From assembly GCA_964348795.1 (NCBI GenBank), contig CAYGDY010000020.1:1-19963 (forward strand): 19,963 bases of DNA, written 5' to 3'. This document shows positions 1 through 6,519 of this stretch, piece after piece. The notes under the pieces were generated by a model. The model did not search any database, was not told the origin of the DNA, and saw only the letters and a list, made by a program, of their open reading frames with translations. Position 1 is the stretch's first letter; every line of letters begins with the position of its first letter. Source of the DNA: JADLAT01 sp964348795 (GTDB taxonomy: Bacteria > Pseudomonadota > Alphaproteobacteria > Micavibrionales > Micavibrionaceae). The position numbers and the translations under genes were made by a program.

Positions 1-1011
1 GTATGGGGCGACCGCATGGGGCGGGTCTCCGTTCTTTTCGGTTCTATTTTTCTTTATTCTGTAGCCAACATTGCCAACGGGTTTGTCACAGAGGTCTGGC
101 AATATGCCCTCCTGCGCTTTATCGCAGGGCTTGGACTGGCTGGAGAGCTGGGCGCGGGCGTAACTCTGGCCTCCGAGCTCCTGCCTAGAGGCCTGCGGGG
201 CCTTGGTACAACCTTTATCGCCACGCTCGGGGTGATGGGGGCTGTTCTGGCAGGGACCATCGCAGAAATCACAGACTGGCGAACGGCCTACATGATCGGT
301 GGCCTCATTGGCCTTGGGCTGTTACTCCTGCGGATGGAGGTCAAGGAATCCAGCCTGTACGAAAATGTTTCCGCCGCACAAGGGCAGAAAAACCGTGGCA
401 ATCCGGCTCTTCTTCTTCGTCCGGCCTTGTTGAAAAAATATCTGGCTGTTGTTCTGACGGGCGCGCCGATCTGGGGCGTGATCGGGCTTTTTATTACCTT
501 CACGCCGGAATTTGCCAAGGATTTCGGTATGACCGATATCCCCAAAACAGGCACCGCTGTTATTTTCTGTTATATCGGCCTGTCCATCGGGGATATGCTG
601 AGCGGCCTCCTTAGCCAGTTTCTCCGGAGCCGGAAAAAAGCTGTCATGATCTTTCTGGGCCTGACCGCGCTGTTTACCGGCGTGTATGTCCTGATGCCCC
701 ACACAAGCCTGCCCCTGTATTACCTGAGCTGTTTTTTGCTCGGGATCGGCACCGGATACTGGGCGATGTTTGTCCAGATCGGGGCCGAACAGTTCGGCAC
801 GAATATCCGCGCCACTGCCGCCACCAGCATCCCCAACATGGTGCGGGCCTGTACCATTCCGGCGACGGCCTCCTTTCAGGCCCTCATTCCTGTCATAGGG
901 GTGACGTTTTCGGGCGTGACGGTGTTGTGCCTGTTGTTGCTTCTGGCCTTTGTCGCCATTGTGTCGCTGGAGGAGACTTTTGAAAGCGATCTGGATTACA
1001 GTGAAACGTAG
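1..1011 (+). CDS. MFS transporter, 5'-truncated by the window edge
   Basis: The frame is open from base 1, and the first visible residues, WGDRMGRVSVLFGS, are the MFS loop 2-3 signature (G-x-x-x-D-R-x-G-R). About two N-terminal membrane helices and the start codon therefore lie outside the window; 336 residues are visible. Successive hydrophobic segments, the helix 4-5 motif GLAGELGAGVTLASELLP followed by RG, and a central charged loop (roughly residues 110-145) fit a 12-helix secondary transporter of the inner membrane. The substrate cannot be read from the sequence. The gene ends 12 nt before the next start on the same strand, so the two may be cotranscribed. The ATG at base 16 is internal to the signature motif and is not the real start. 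Confidence 0.9.
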   Translation, partial: VWGDRMGRVSVLFGSIFLYSVANIANGFVTEVWQYALLRFIAGLGLAGELGAGVTLASELLPRGLRGLGTTFIATLGVMGAVLAGTIAEITDWRTAYMIGGLIGLGLLLLRMEVKESSLYENVSAAQGQKNRGNPALLLRPALLKKYLAVVLTGAPIWGVIGLFITFTPEFAKDFGMTDIPKTGTAVIFCYIGLSIGDMLSGLLSQFLRSRKKAVMIFLGLTALFTGVYVLMPHTSLPLYYLSCFLLGIGTGYWAMFVQIGAEQFGTNIRATAATSIPNMVRACTIPATASFQALIPVIGVTFSGVTVLCLLLLLAFVAIVSLEETFESDLDYSET

Positions 1012-1023
1012 GAACACATCCGC

Positions 1024-3132
1024 ATGGCAGAGTCCGGCAATATCCAGTTTCCTGCCGCAAAATCGGCCTATACGGACTCTCGTCCTGCAACGCCCATTGA
1101 ACCCAACGGACGCATTGTAAAAATCTCGCCGGACCTCCATCGAAATACACAGGAGGAAAGACGGCCTCTGCGCCTGCGCGGCACGGTCACCGAAACCCAT
1201 ACCGACGGCTCTGTGCGCATTACAACCCCGCGCGGCGACATTGACGTGCGGCTCCAAAAATCCGATACGCCCTTGCGCGAGGGGGATCAGGTCGAAATTG
1301 AAATTCCGCCCCAGACGCCGGAGCGCGGGGAGCAGAAAGATATCATTATCCGCCCCCTGTCTCCCGAAGGCCCACCCCGTCAAGGCATCACCGTTCAGAC
1401 AGAATACCAGACTCCGGAATCTCCACCGCCTACCCCCAGAGCGCTTGAAACCCCGATTGATCTGGATGTGCCTCTCCCCGCATCCTCTGGCACCGCGCCT
1501 CCGCCCGCCGTTCCGCTCACCTATACCTATCCGCATCCTGCCCCGCCGCCATTGCACCCCGCGCTTCCGCCGGAAGGCACCTTGCTGAAACTCACACCCC
1601 TCCCCCTGTTCCATACACAACAAAGCCCTGCCCCGCTCACCAGCCTCCTGCAACTCCAAACCCCGTTCGTGACCCCAGCCCCATTGCCCGTTTTGCACCC
1701 CGTTCTATTGGAAAAACCGCAACAGCCCCTTCTTCTTGCGCCTGTCCTTTCTGCGCCGGCCCCTCTCCTCTCTCCGGAGGCCCTTCTTTCTGTTCCCAAA
1801 CCGACAGGCGCACCAGACACACCGGACGTTTCCGCGCCTCTCTCTCTCTCGGCACCGGCTTTTGCGCAGGATTTTCCAGCAGAGGCCTTTGTTTTCCCCC
1901 ACCCGCAGAGCGTGCTACAAACCCGCCCGCCCGCACCAAACAACATGATCGAACATTCCCTAGAGGCCCTCTTCTTACTTCAGGACACACAGAGCCGCCC
2001 GATTTTTTCCAATCTCCCGCTGGCTCCTGTTTCTGTGCCGCTTGGGGCTCCACTCCTGTTTCCGCAAACGGGCATACCGGCCATTTCCAAACCGCCTCCG
2101 TTATCCGCCTCCCTGATACTTCGCCTCGAATCCATTGACCCGCCAGAAGTTCAGCTCTTTCCAGCGGATCCCTCTGCACTGCCTGAGTCTGTTATTCTGA
2201 AAAACAAGAACGCCTCGGCCACACTGGCCCGCGTGACTCTCCAGACCGAACAAAAACTGCCCGTGCTCTCCCTCCTTTCTCCGTCCAGCGGGGGGAGAGA
2301 GATCCTTTTTGCGCTCCACTACCCTAGTGGGGATTTCCTTCCCCAAAGCCTTCTCACCCTGACGCCCGTAACACAAAACCCTGCAAGCCAACCTCTCTCA
2401 CCGTCTGGCCTGTCCCAGCCTGCCATTCCCGCCCCGTCCTTTTCATCGTTGTTTTTACCTCAGATGTCATGGCCGCTGATGGAGGACCTCTTCCAAACAC
2501 TGGAGCAAAGCGCGCCGCAGAGTGCACAAGCTTTTATCAATATTCTGCCCTCCCCCGCGCAGGCCCCTCAAATGGCCCCCGCCCTGTTATTCTTCCTCTC
2601 GGCGCTCAAAGGCGGTGACCTGTTTCAGTGGATCGGGGATAAAACCACAGACCTGCTTCGCCGAGAAGGCAGAACATCCCTGCTGGGCCGTCTGGGGCAA
2701 GAGGCCCAAACCTTAAGCCGGATAGCCGTGGAGCCCTTGGCACAGGAATGGCGTGCGCTCCATATTCCGCTTTATTATCAGGGAGATTTCCAGAAAATTG
2801 CCCTGTTTTACAAAAACGGACACGGCGCGGAAGGGCCAGACGGCCAGATGGGCGCGCACAGCACCCGTTTTGTGTTCGAGCTCAAACTCTCTGCCATGGG
2901 GCAGGTTCAGCTTGATGGGCTCTATAGACCCGTTTCCGAGAAGGGCAAGCGTCTGGATCTGGCCATCCGGACAGAGCATTTCTTCTCGCAGGCCACACAA
3001 GCCGAAATGCGGCGCGTTTTCGCCCGCGCCTTACGGGAAACAGGCATTACGGGGGAGCTTTCTTTCCAGAACCAATCACATTGGGTGACCGTTCAGCCGC
3101 TCCACACCTCCGCGCTGGGGGTGGAGGCTTAA
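1024..3132 (+). CDS. Proline-rich FliK-like protein (candidate flagellar hook-length control)
   Basis: This 702-residue protein has three parts. Residues about 45-105 look like a small beta-barrel (alternating segments such as GTVTETHTDGSVRITTP). Residues about 105-500 are a low-complexity stretch very rich in Pro, Leu, Ser and Ala. The C-terminal domain, about 575-695, has a hydrophobic beta-strand/helix pattern (FELKLSAMGQVQLDGLY, then LRETGITGELSF) resembling the Flg_hook domain of FliK, in which a 'slG.v.v.l' strand pair is followed by an 'LR..L...G' helix. FliK is exported, measures hook length and switches export specificity. The fliI/fliJ export genes nearby support the call. An AGGA at 1010-1013 lies 10 nt before the ATG. 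Similarity is judged by eye; it could be another proline-rich secreted protein. Confidence 0.55.
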   Translation: MAESGNIQFPAAKSAYTDSRPATPIEPNGRIVKISPDLHRNTQEERRPLRLRGTVTETHTDGSVRITTPRGDIDVRLQKSDTPLREGDQVEIEIPPQTPERGEQKDIIIRPLSPEGPPRQGITVQTEYQTPESPPPTPRALETPIDLDVPLPASSGTAPPPAVPLTYTYPHPAPPPLHPALPPEGTLLKLTPLPLFHTQQSPAPLTSLLQLQTPFVTPAPLPVLHPVLLEKPQQPLLLAPVLSAPAPLLSPEALLSVPKPTGAPDTPDVSAPLSLSAPAFAQDFPAEAFVFPHPQSVLQTRPPAPNNMIEHSLEALFLLQDTQSRPIFSNLPLAPVSVPLGAPLLFPQTGIPAISKPPPLSASLILRLESIDPPEVQLFPADPSALPESVILKNKNASATLARVTLQTEQKLPVLSLLSPSSGGREILFALHYPSGDFLPQSLLTLTPVTQNPASQPLSPSGLSQPAIPAPSFSSLFLPQMSWPLMEDLFQTLEQSAPQSAQAFINILPSPAQAPQMAPALLFFLSALKGGDLFQWIGDKTTDLLRREGRTSLLGRLGQEAQTLSRIAVEPLAQEWRALHIPLYYQGDFQKIALFYKNGHGAEGPDGQMGAHSTRFVFELKLSAMGQVQLDGLYRPVSEKGKRLDLAIRTEHFFSQATQAEMRRVFARALRETGITGELSFQNQSHWVTVQPLHTSALGVEA

Positions 3133-3144
3133 ATATGTCTGCCT

Positions 3145-3191
3145 TGTCATCTCTTCCTCTTCCCTGTCATCTCTTCCTCTTCCCTGTCATC
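3145..3191. repeat. 20-bp tandem repeat, about 2.3 copies
   Basis: The unit TGTCATCTCTTCCTCTTCCC occurs at 3145-3164 and 3165-3184 with no mismatch, and a third partial copy begins at 3185 with TGTCATC. The third copy runs straight into the palindrome at 3189-3208. The unit begins with TGTCAT, the same hexamer that bounds the dispersed palindromic repeats elsewhere in the window. Confidence 0.85.
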
Positions 3192-3208
3192 CCTGCGAAA
3201 GCAGGGAT
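3189..3208. repeat. REP-like palindrome (single hairpin)
   Basis: ATCCCTGC at 3189-3196 and GCAGGGAT at 3201-3208 form a perfect 8-bp stem with a GAAA tetraloop. The preceding TGTC makes the left edge TGTCATCCCTGC, which matches the arms of the long inverted repeat at 7243-7318 except for a C/T change. It is therefore a half copy of that family. It lies between the FliK-like gene and the next gene and has no T-tract, so a terminator role is not supported. Confidence 0.75.
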
Positions 3209-3295
3209 CCATCGCTCCGCATTTATAATCAGAAATTTTTTGTCAAATCACGGCATATTGGCTATAAATCCCATGATGTTTGAGAGTTCAAAATC

Positions 3296-3303
3296 AAAGG
3301 AGG
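3296..3303 (+). promoter_or_regulatory. Strong ribosome binding site deciding the 3311 start
   Basis: AAAGGAGG lies 7 nt before the second of two adjacent ATG codons (3308 and 3311). The 4-nt spacing to the first ATG is short, so the start at 3311 is preferred. It is one of the strongest Shine-Dalgarno sequences in the window. Confidence 0.7.
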
Positions 3304-3310
3304 TATTATG

Positions 3311-4318
3311 ATGGCGAAATACGAGAAGGCCGTAAGATTTTTGATGAAAGACATGGTCAATGATCTTGGTCTGGATAAGAAGGCCATTCTATCCAAGACA
3401 GAAGCCATAAACTGGTTCAAAAAGGAATACCCAGATATCGATCAGAAAACGGTTGAATGTCATCTCACCAGAATGTCCATTAACGCGCCCAGCCGCCTTC
3501 ATTACAATGCGGTTCCCAGAGAAGATGACCTTCTTTTCAAAATTGACAGTCATCACTTTCGCTTGTTTGATCCGCAGAAGGATTCGGCGCCGATCTGGTC
3601 TGAAAAACAAGCCCCCTCAATTGGAAGCCGCAAACAAAGAAAAGACAAAAACTATCATGCCCAGATTTTAAATTTGATCGAAAATTTAGAAAAACTACAT
3701 GACACCTTCTACGTAGCCGATGTTTTTAACGGGCCAAGCCTGTATTTCCACGGGAAAGCCCTTGCCGCCAAGAATGTGCCAGATATCGAAAGGTATCTTG
3801 AATACATATATGCCACGCTGGTGTCGTGGGGAATGCACCGAATGGGATCGGGTGGGTCGAAGATGGTGGGATTCGATGAGTTCAAGAACAGTGTTGCTGG
3901 TTTAAAAGATGAAATACAAGAAGCACAGAATATCAGTTATCAAGACATCAAGGAATCTGACTGGAATATCCTTAAAAATATTTTTGGAAAAATAAAAATC
4001 ATGAAATCAGGGACAAGTCTTGTTGGTAACTCGAAAGTCATGGCTCACATGATTCCAAACATGGTGCCCCCGATTGACAGGGCTTATACATTGCGTTACT
4101 TGAAAGAAAACCTGAGAAACGGCCACGATTATGAATGGTCGCTCATGAGAAATATAATTGAGAATTTCTTTATTCCTGTTAGCAAAGATATAAACTTTGT
4201 TTTCCAGTCAAATCATTGGATGGCGAATCAAAAGAAGCATCCGTGGGATACTTCGCCATTTAAAATCATAGACAATCTGATTATTGCCGCTGTTAAATCT
4301 GAAAGTGACGCTCAGTAA
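3311..4318 (+). CDS. Unrecognised two-domain protein; possible wHTH plus conserved C-terminal domain
   Basis: The protein has 335 residues from the preferred start. Residues about 1-95 look like a winged-helix-type domain (YPDIDQKTVECHLTRMSIN, then DDLLFKIDSHHFRLFDP), similar to the DUF7669-type N-termini I associate with restriction and defence loci. After a lysine-rich linker, residues about 115-325 form a second domain with conserved-looking blocks: FNGPSLYFHGKAL, YATLVSWGMHRMG, SLVGNSKVMAHMIPNMVPPIDR. These look like a real family with charged and His residues in motifs, but I cannot name its activity. There is no signal peptide or membrane segment. The gene is clearly more AT-rich than its neighbours and is flanked by palindromic repeats, which suggests acquisition by transfer. 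It stands alone, with no obvious operon partner. Confidence 0.75.
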   Translation: MAKYEKAVRFLMKDMVNDLGLDKKAILSKTEAINWFKKEYPDIDQKTVECHLTRMSINAPSRLHYNAVPREDDLLFKIDSHHFRLFDPQKDSAPIWSEKQAPSIGSRKQRKDKNYHAQILNLIENLEKLHDTFYVADVFNGPSLYFHGKALAAKNVPDIERYLEYIYATLVSWGMHRMGSGGSKMVGFDEFKNSVAGLKDEIQEAQNISYQDIKESDWNILKNIFGKIKIMKSGTSLVGNSKVMAHMIPNMVPPIDRAYTLRYLKENLRNGHDYEWSLMRNIIENFFIPVSKDINFVFQSNHWMANQKKHPWDTSPFKIIDNLIIAAVKSESDAQ

Positions 4319-4350
4319 AATCTTTTGCGCCACTGTGGTAAAAAAAACAG

Positions 4351-4375
4351 ATCCTTCGCTTCGCTCAGGATGACA
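4351..4375. repeat. REP-like imperfect palindrome
   Basis: ATCCTTCGCTTCGCTCAGGAT followed by GACA is an imperfect palindrome (ATCCT/AGGAT outer stem, mismatched interior) ending in the ATGACA that caps other repeats here. It is of the widespread 'TCATCCTGAGCGAAGCGAAGGAT' type and starts about 30 nt after the stop of the preceding gene. A related pair occurs at 16121-16188. Confidence 0.7.
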
Positions 4376-4484
4376 ATAAGGTGGTAGATATTTGTGTGAT
4401 TTCGTAGTGGAATATTTTTTATGCACAAATGATTTGAGCTTGCCTGCATACAATTTATTCCGAAAAATCAATATTAAAATACCC

Positions 4485-4572
4485 CGTCATTGAGAGGCGG
4501 CCCTAAGGGCAACGAAGCAATCCAGTCTTATTTTCTGGATCGCCACGACCGCTTACGCGCTCTTGCGATGAT
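4485..4572. repeat. Long imperfect inverted repeat (REPIN-like)
   Basis: A left arm at 4485-4525 (beginning CGTCATTGAGAGGCGG and ending AACGAAGCAATCCAG) is followed by a 9-nt T-rich spacer and a right arm at 4535-4572 (beginning CTGGATCG and ending CTTGCGATGATG). The tip ATCCAG/CTGGAT pairs perfectly; the outer parts pair with several mismatches. It resembles the common class with edges like TCATTGCGAG and AAGCAATCCAG. It fills most of the gap between the 3311 gene and the parS site. Confidence 0.7.
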
Positions 4573-4604
4573 GGCTGTAAAGAGGAGCATAAACGTTCCC
4601 TTTT

Positions 4605-4620
4605 TGTTCCACGTGAAACA
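4605..4620. other. parS: parS-like ParB binding site
   Basis: TGTTCCACGTGAAACA matches the near-universal bacterial parS 16-mer TGTTTCACGTGAAACA at 15 of 16 positions. The single difference is at position 5, which is variable in known sites. It is intergenic, immediately after the 3' end of fliJ. Chromosomal parS sites load ParB for origin segregation and usually sit within a limited distance of oriC. I saw no second copy, no parA or parB, and no DnaA-box cluster in the window. An exact 15-of-16 match is very unlikely by chance in 20 kb. Confidence 0.8.
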
Positions 4621-4621
4621 C

Positions 4622-5053
4622 TCATGTTTCATCCTCTTCTTCCTTGCGCCGATATCCTTCAATTGCACTCTCATCCAACGCAGTCGAGTCCTTTTTGTCA
4701 CGCGCTTTTTGCTCTTCTTCTTCCCGCCGCTCCTGTGTAATTTCCACCTTTTTGAGGTCGGAAAAGGCTCTGCGCATCTCATCCTGCGCGATGGAAATAT
4801 GGGTTTCCAGATGCGCCAGCGCGGTATTGATGGCCTGTACGCGTTCGTTGACGGCCTCCGAATAGGGCCCAAAATACGACATCATCCGGCCGTCCATCTC
4901 CTGTACGTGTGTGCGTTCACTCTCAAGCGCAGAAAGAAGATCCGCCTTTTCCTGATTCAACACCTCGGCCTTGCGGTACAGATCGGATAGCGCCTTTTGT
5001 TTTTGCTCCACCGTATGCCGCCGGACACGGATCAGAGGGTTCAGGTTTGCCAT
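4622..5053 (-). CDS. fliJ: Flagellar export protein FliJ
   Basis: This is a 143-residue, almost wholly helical, highly charged protein with heptad-like spacing over residues about 10-115 and a Lys/Glu-rich tail. That is the expected coiled-coil architecture and size of FliJ, the stalk-like partner that sits in the FliI ATPase ring and helps deliver export substrates to the flagellar type III gate. The N-terminus MANLNPLIRVRRHTVEQKQK fits the family, which commonly starts with a short basic segment. It begins 10 nt after the stop of fliI on the same strand, so the two form an operon. Sequence conservation in this family is low, so position after fliI carries much of the weight. Confidence 0.85.
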   Translation of the reverse strand: MANLNPLIRVRRHTVEQKQKALSDLYRKAEVLNQEKADLLSALESERTHVQEMDGRMMSYFGPYSEAVNERVQAINTALAHLETHISIAQDEMRRAFSDLKKVEITQERREEEEQKARDKKDSTALDESAIEGYRRKEEEDET

Positions 5054-5063
5054 GGTCTATATC

Positions 5064-6401
5064 CTACCCCCCATACGGCATACCCATAATGCGGGCCAGA
5101 CGCACGAAGCCTTCCGTAATGGAGTTGGGGTCATCCTTGTTCTGGCGTAAAAACTCCTCGATCTGCGGATAGATGACCAAGGCCTCGTCCACGGCAGGGT
5201 CTGTGCCACGCCGGTAGGCCCCGAGCCGAATGAGCTCGGCCATGTCTTCATAGGTCGAAACAATCTGCTTGGCGCGCCGGATAATGGCATTCTGTTCCTC
5301 GTTCAGCACATCCGGCATCGCCCGCGAAACGGATTTGAGAATATTGATCGCCGGATAGCGCCCCCGATCCGCAATGGCCCGCTCCATCACAATATGCCCG
5401 TCCACGATCCCGCGCACGGAATCCGAAATGGGCTCGTTATGATCATCCCCTTCCACCAATACAGAAAAGAGTCCTGTAATAGCCCCCTCGCCTGCTGGCC
5501 CCGTACCGGCCCGCTCCAAAAGACGGGAAAGTTCCCCGAAGGTTGTGGGCGGATAGCCTTTGGAGGTCGGCGGCTCGCCGGCAGACAGGCCAATTTCCCG
5601 CTGGGCCATAGCAAAGCGGGTCACAGAATCAATCAGGCAGAGCACCTGTTTGCCTTGCGCACGGAAATATTCCGCCACCGCCAGCGTGGTATAGGCGGCC
5701 TGACGGCGCATCAACGCGGGCTCATCCCCCGTCGCCACGATCACCACAGAGCGTGCCAGCCCTTCGGGGCCCAGATCATCCTCCAGAAATTCCTGCACCT
5801 CCCTGCCGCGCTCGCCCACCAGCCCGATCACGGACACATCCGCCGCCGTATAGCGCGCCATCATGGAGAGCAAAACGGACTTCCCCACGCCGGAGCCGGA
5901 GAAAATCCCCATCCTTTGCCCCTGCCGCATGGCCAGAAAGCTGTTGACCGCCCGTACGCCCAGATCCAGTTGCGGCCCCAGCCTTTGCCGTGCATGGGGC
6001 GCTGGCGGCTTGTTTTTGAGCAGAACAGGATGCCCCCCCTGATGAAGCGGCCCCCGCCCGTCTATAGGCTCGGCCAGCGCGTTCATCACCCGCCCCAGCC
6101 AGCGTTCGTCCGGCGCAATCGAAGGCTTGGACTGCTGGATCACCGCCTTGCACCCCAGCCCGATTCCCTCCAAAGGTCCAAAGGGCATCAACAAGGCCCG
6201 CTCGTCCTTGAACCCCACCACTTCGCAAGGGATATCGGTCTCTTTGTTGGGCCGCAGATGACAAAGGGAGCCAATCGTCAGGTCGCTCCCGAACCCTGCG
6301 ATTTCCACCAAAAGCCCGAGAATCTTCGTCACCCGCCCGTATTGTTCGGTCGCACTCAACAGTCCAATGCGGGCAAGGGCTTCTTCGGCCAGACGGTCCA
6401 T
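5064..6401 (-). CDS. fliI: Flagellum-specific ATPase FliI
   Basis: The 445-residue protein contains all landmarks of the FliI/F1-beta-like ATPases. The Walker A motif GSGVGKS is at about 169-175, GLVGERGREV with the catalytic Glu at about 193-202, and the Walker B segment LCLIDSVTRFAMAQREIG at about 254-271. The downstream GEPPTSKGYPPTTF block is diagnostic for the type III export family. It forms the cytoplasmic hexamer that unfolds and feeds flagellar subunits to the export gate together with FliJ. Length matches the usual 435-460 residues. The ATG at 6399-6401 has no clear Shine-Dalgarno, and a possible -10 element lies only 7 nt upstream. It is divergent from ctrA across 118 nt, which suggests shared control. 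Confidence 0.97.
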   Translation of the reverse strand: MDRLAEEALARIGLLSATEQYGRVTKILGLLVEIAGFGSDLTIGSLCHLRPNKETDIPCEVVGFKDERALLMPFGPLEGIGLGCKAVIQQSKPSIAPDERWLGRVMNALAEPIDGRGPLHQGGHPVLLKNKPPAPHARQRLGPQLDLGVRAVNSFLAMRQGQRMGIFSGSGVGKSVLLSMMARYTAADVSVIGLVGERGREVQEFLEDDLGPEGLARSVVIVATGDEPALMRRQAAYTTLAVAEYFRAQGKQVLCLIDSVTRFAMAQREIGLSAGEPPTSKGYPPTTFGELSRLLERAGTGPAGEGAITGLFSVLVEGDDHNEPISDSVRGIVDGHIVMERAIADRGRYPAINILKSVSRAMPDVLNEEQNAIIRRAKQIVSTYEDMAELIRLGAYRRGTDPAVDEALVIYPQIEEFLRQNKDDPNSITEGFVRLARIMGMPYGG

Positions 6402-6408
6402 ACGATAA

Positions 6409-6438
6409 AGTATAATAAAAATGGGGGTGCGCCCACAA
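6409..6438 (-). promoter_or_regulatory. Candidate sigma-70-type promoter of fliI (possibly leaderless)
   Basis: On the minus strand TTGTGG (6433-6438) and TATACT (6409-6414) are separated by 18 nt, and TATACT ends 7 nt before the fliI start codon. If used, the transcript would begin at or next to the ATG, in line with the missing ribosome binding site. The -35 match is poor, so this is tentative; no sigma-54 pattern (TGGCAC-N5-TTGC) was found in the gap. Confidence 0.35.
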
Positions 6439-6448
6439 AGAATTTGTG
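6434..6448. promoter_or_regulatory. 15-bp inverted repeat, possible operator
   Basis: CACAAA and TTTGTG flank a 3-nt centre (GAA). The site overlaps the candidate -35 of the leftward fliI promoter and lies just upstream of the TTAA array, so it could be a regulator site. No known consensus is assigned. Confidence 0.3.
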
Positions 6449-6455
6449 CTTTTTG

Positions 6456-6491
6456 TTAATCTTTGTTAAGATCAATCTTAATCAAGGTTAA
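6456..6491. promoter_or_regulatory. Four TTAA half-sites in a palindrome, likely CtrA-type control site for ctrA/fliI
   Basis: TTAA occurs at 6456, 6466, 6478 and 6488. Gaps are 6, 8 and 6 nt, and the whole 36-bp block is an imperfect palindrome centred between the inner pair (TTAAGAT, CA, ATCTTAA). The start-to-start distances of 10, 12 and 10 bp would place all four half-sites on nearly the same helix face. The alphaproteobacterial CtrA box is TTAA-N7-TTAA, so the motif is right but the spacing differs by one in each direction. It lies 28 nt before the ctrA start and 54 nt before fliI, suitable for autoregulation and flagellar control. Confidence 0.6.
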
Positions 6492-6519
6492 TCCCTAGAC
6501 CCGATAAAGGATCATTCCC

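Noticed and set aside
322..1698. 458-residue open frame on the minus strand
   Set aside because: It lies opposite two genes and has Arg/Gly-rich composition typical of a shadow frame; no motif.
4605..4631. Hairpin after fliJ as a rho-independent terminator
   Set aside because: No T-tract follows on the minus strand; the sequence is explained by parS and an added half-site.
6456..6491. Textbook CtrA boxes TTAA-N7-TTAA
   Set aside because: Counting shows gaps of 6, 8 and 6 nt, so no pair has exactly N7; the array is reported with its true spacing.
5394..6491. 365-residue open frame on the plus strand opposite fliI
   Set aside because: Antisense of a strongly conserved ATPase; Pro/Arg/His-rich with no domain.
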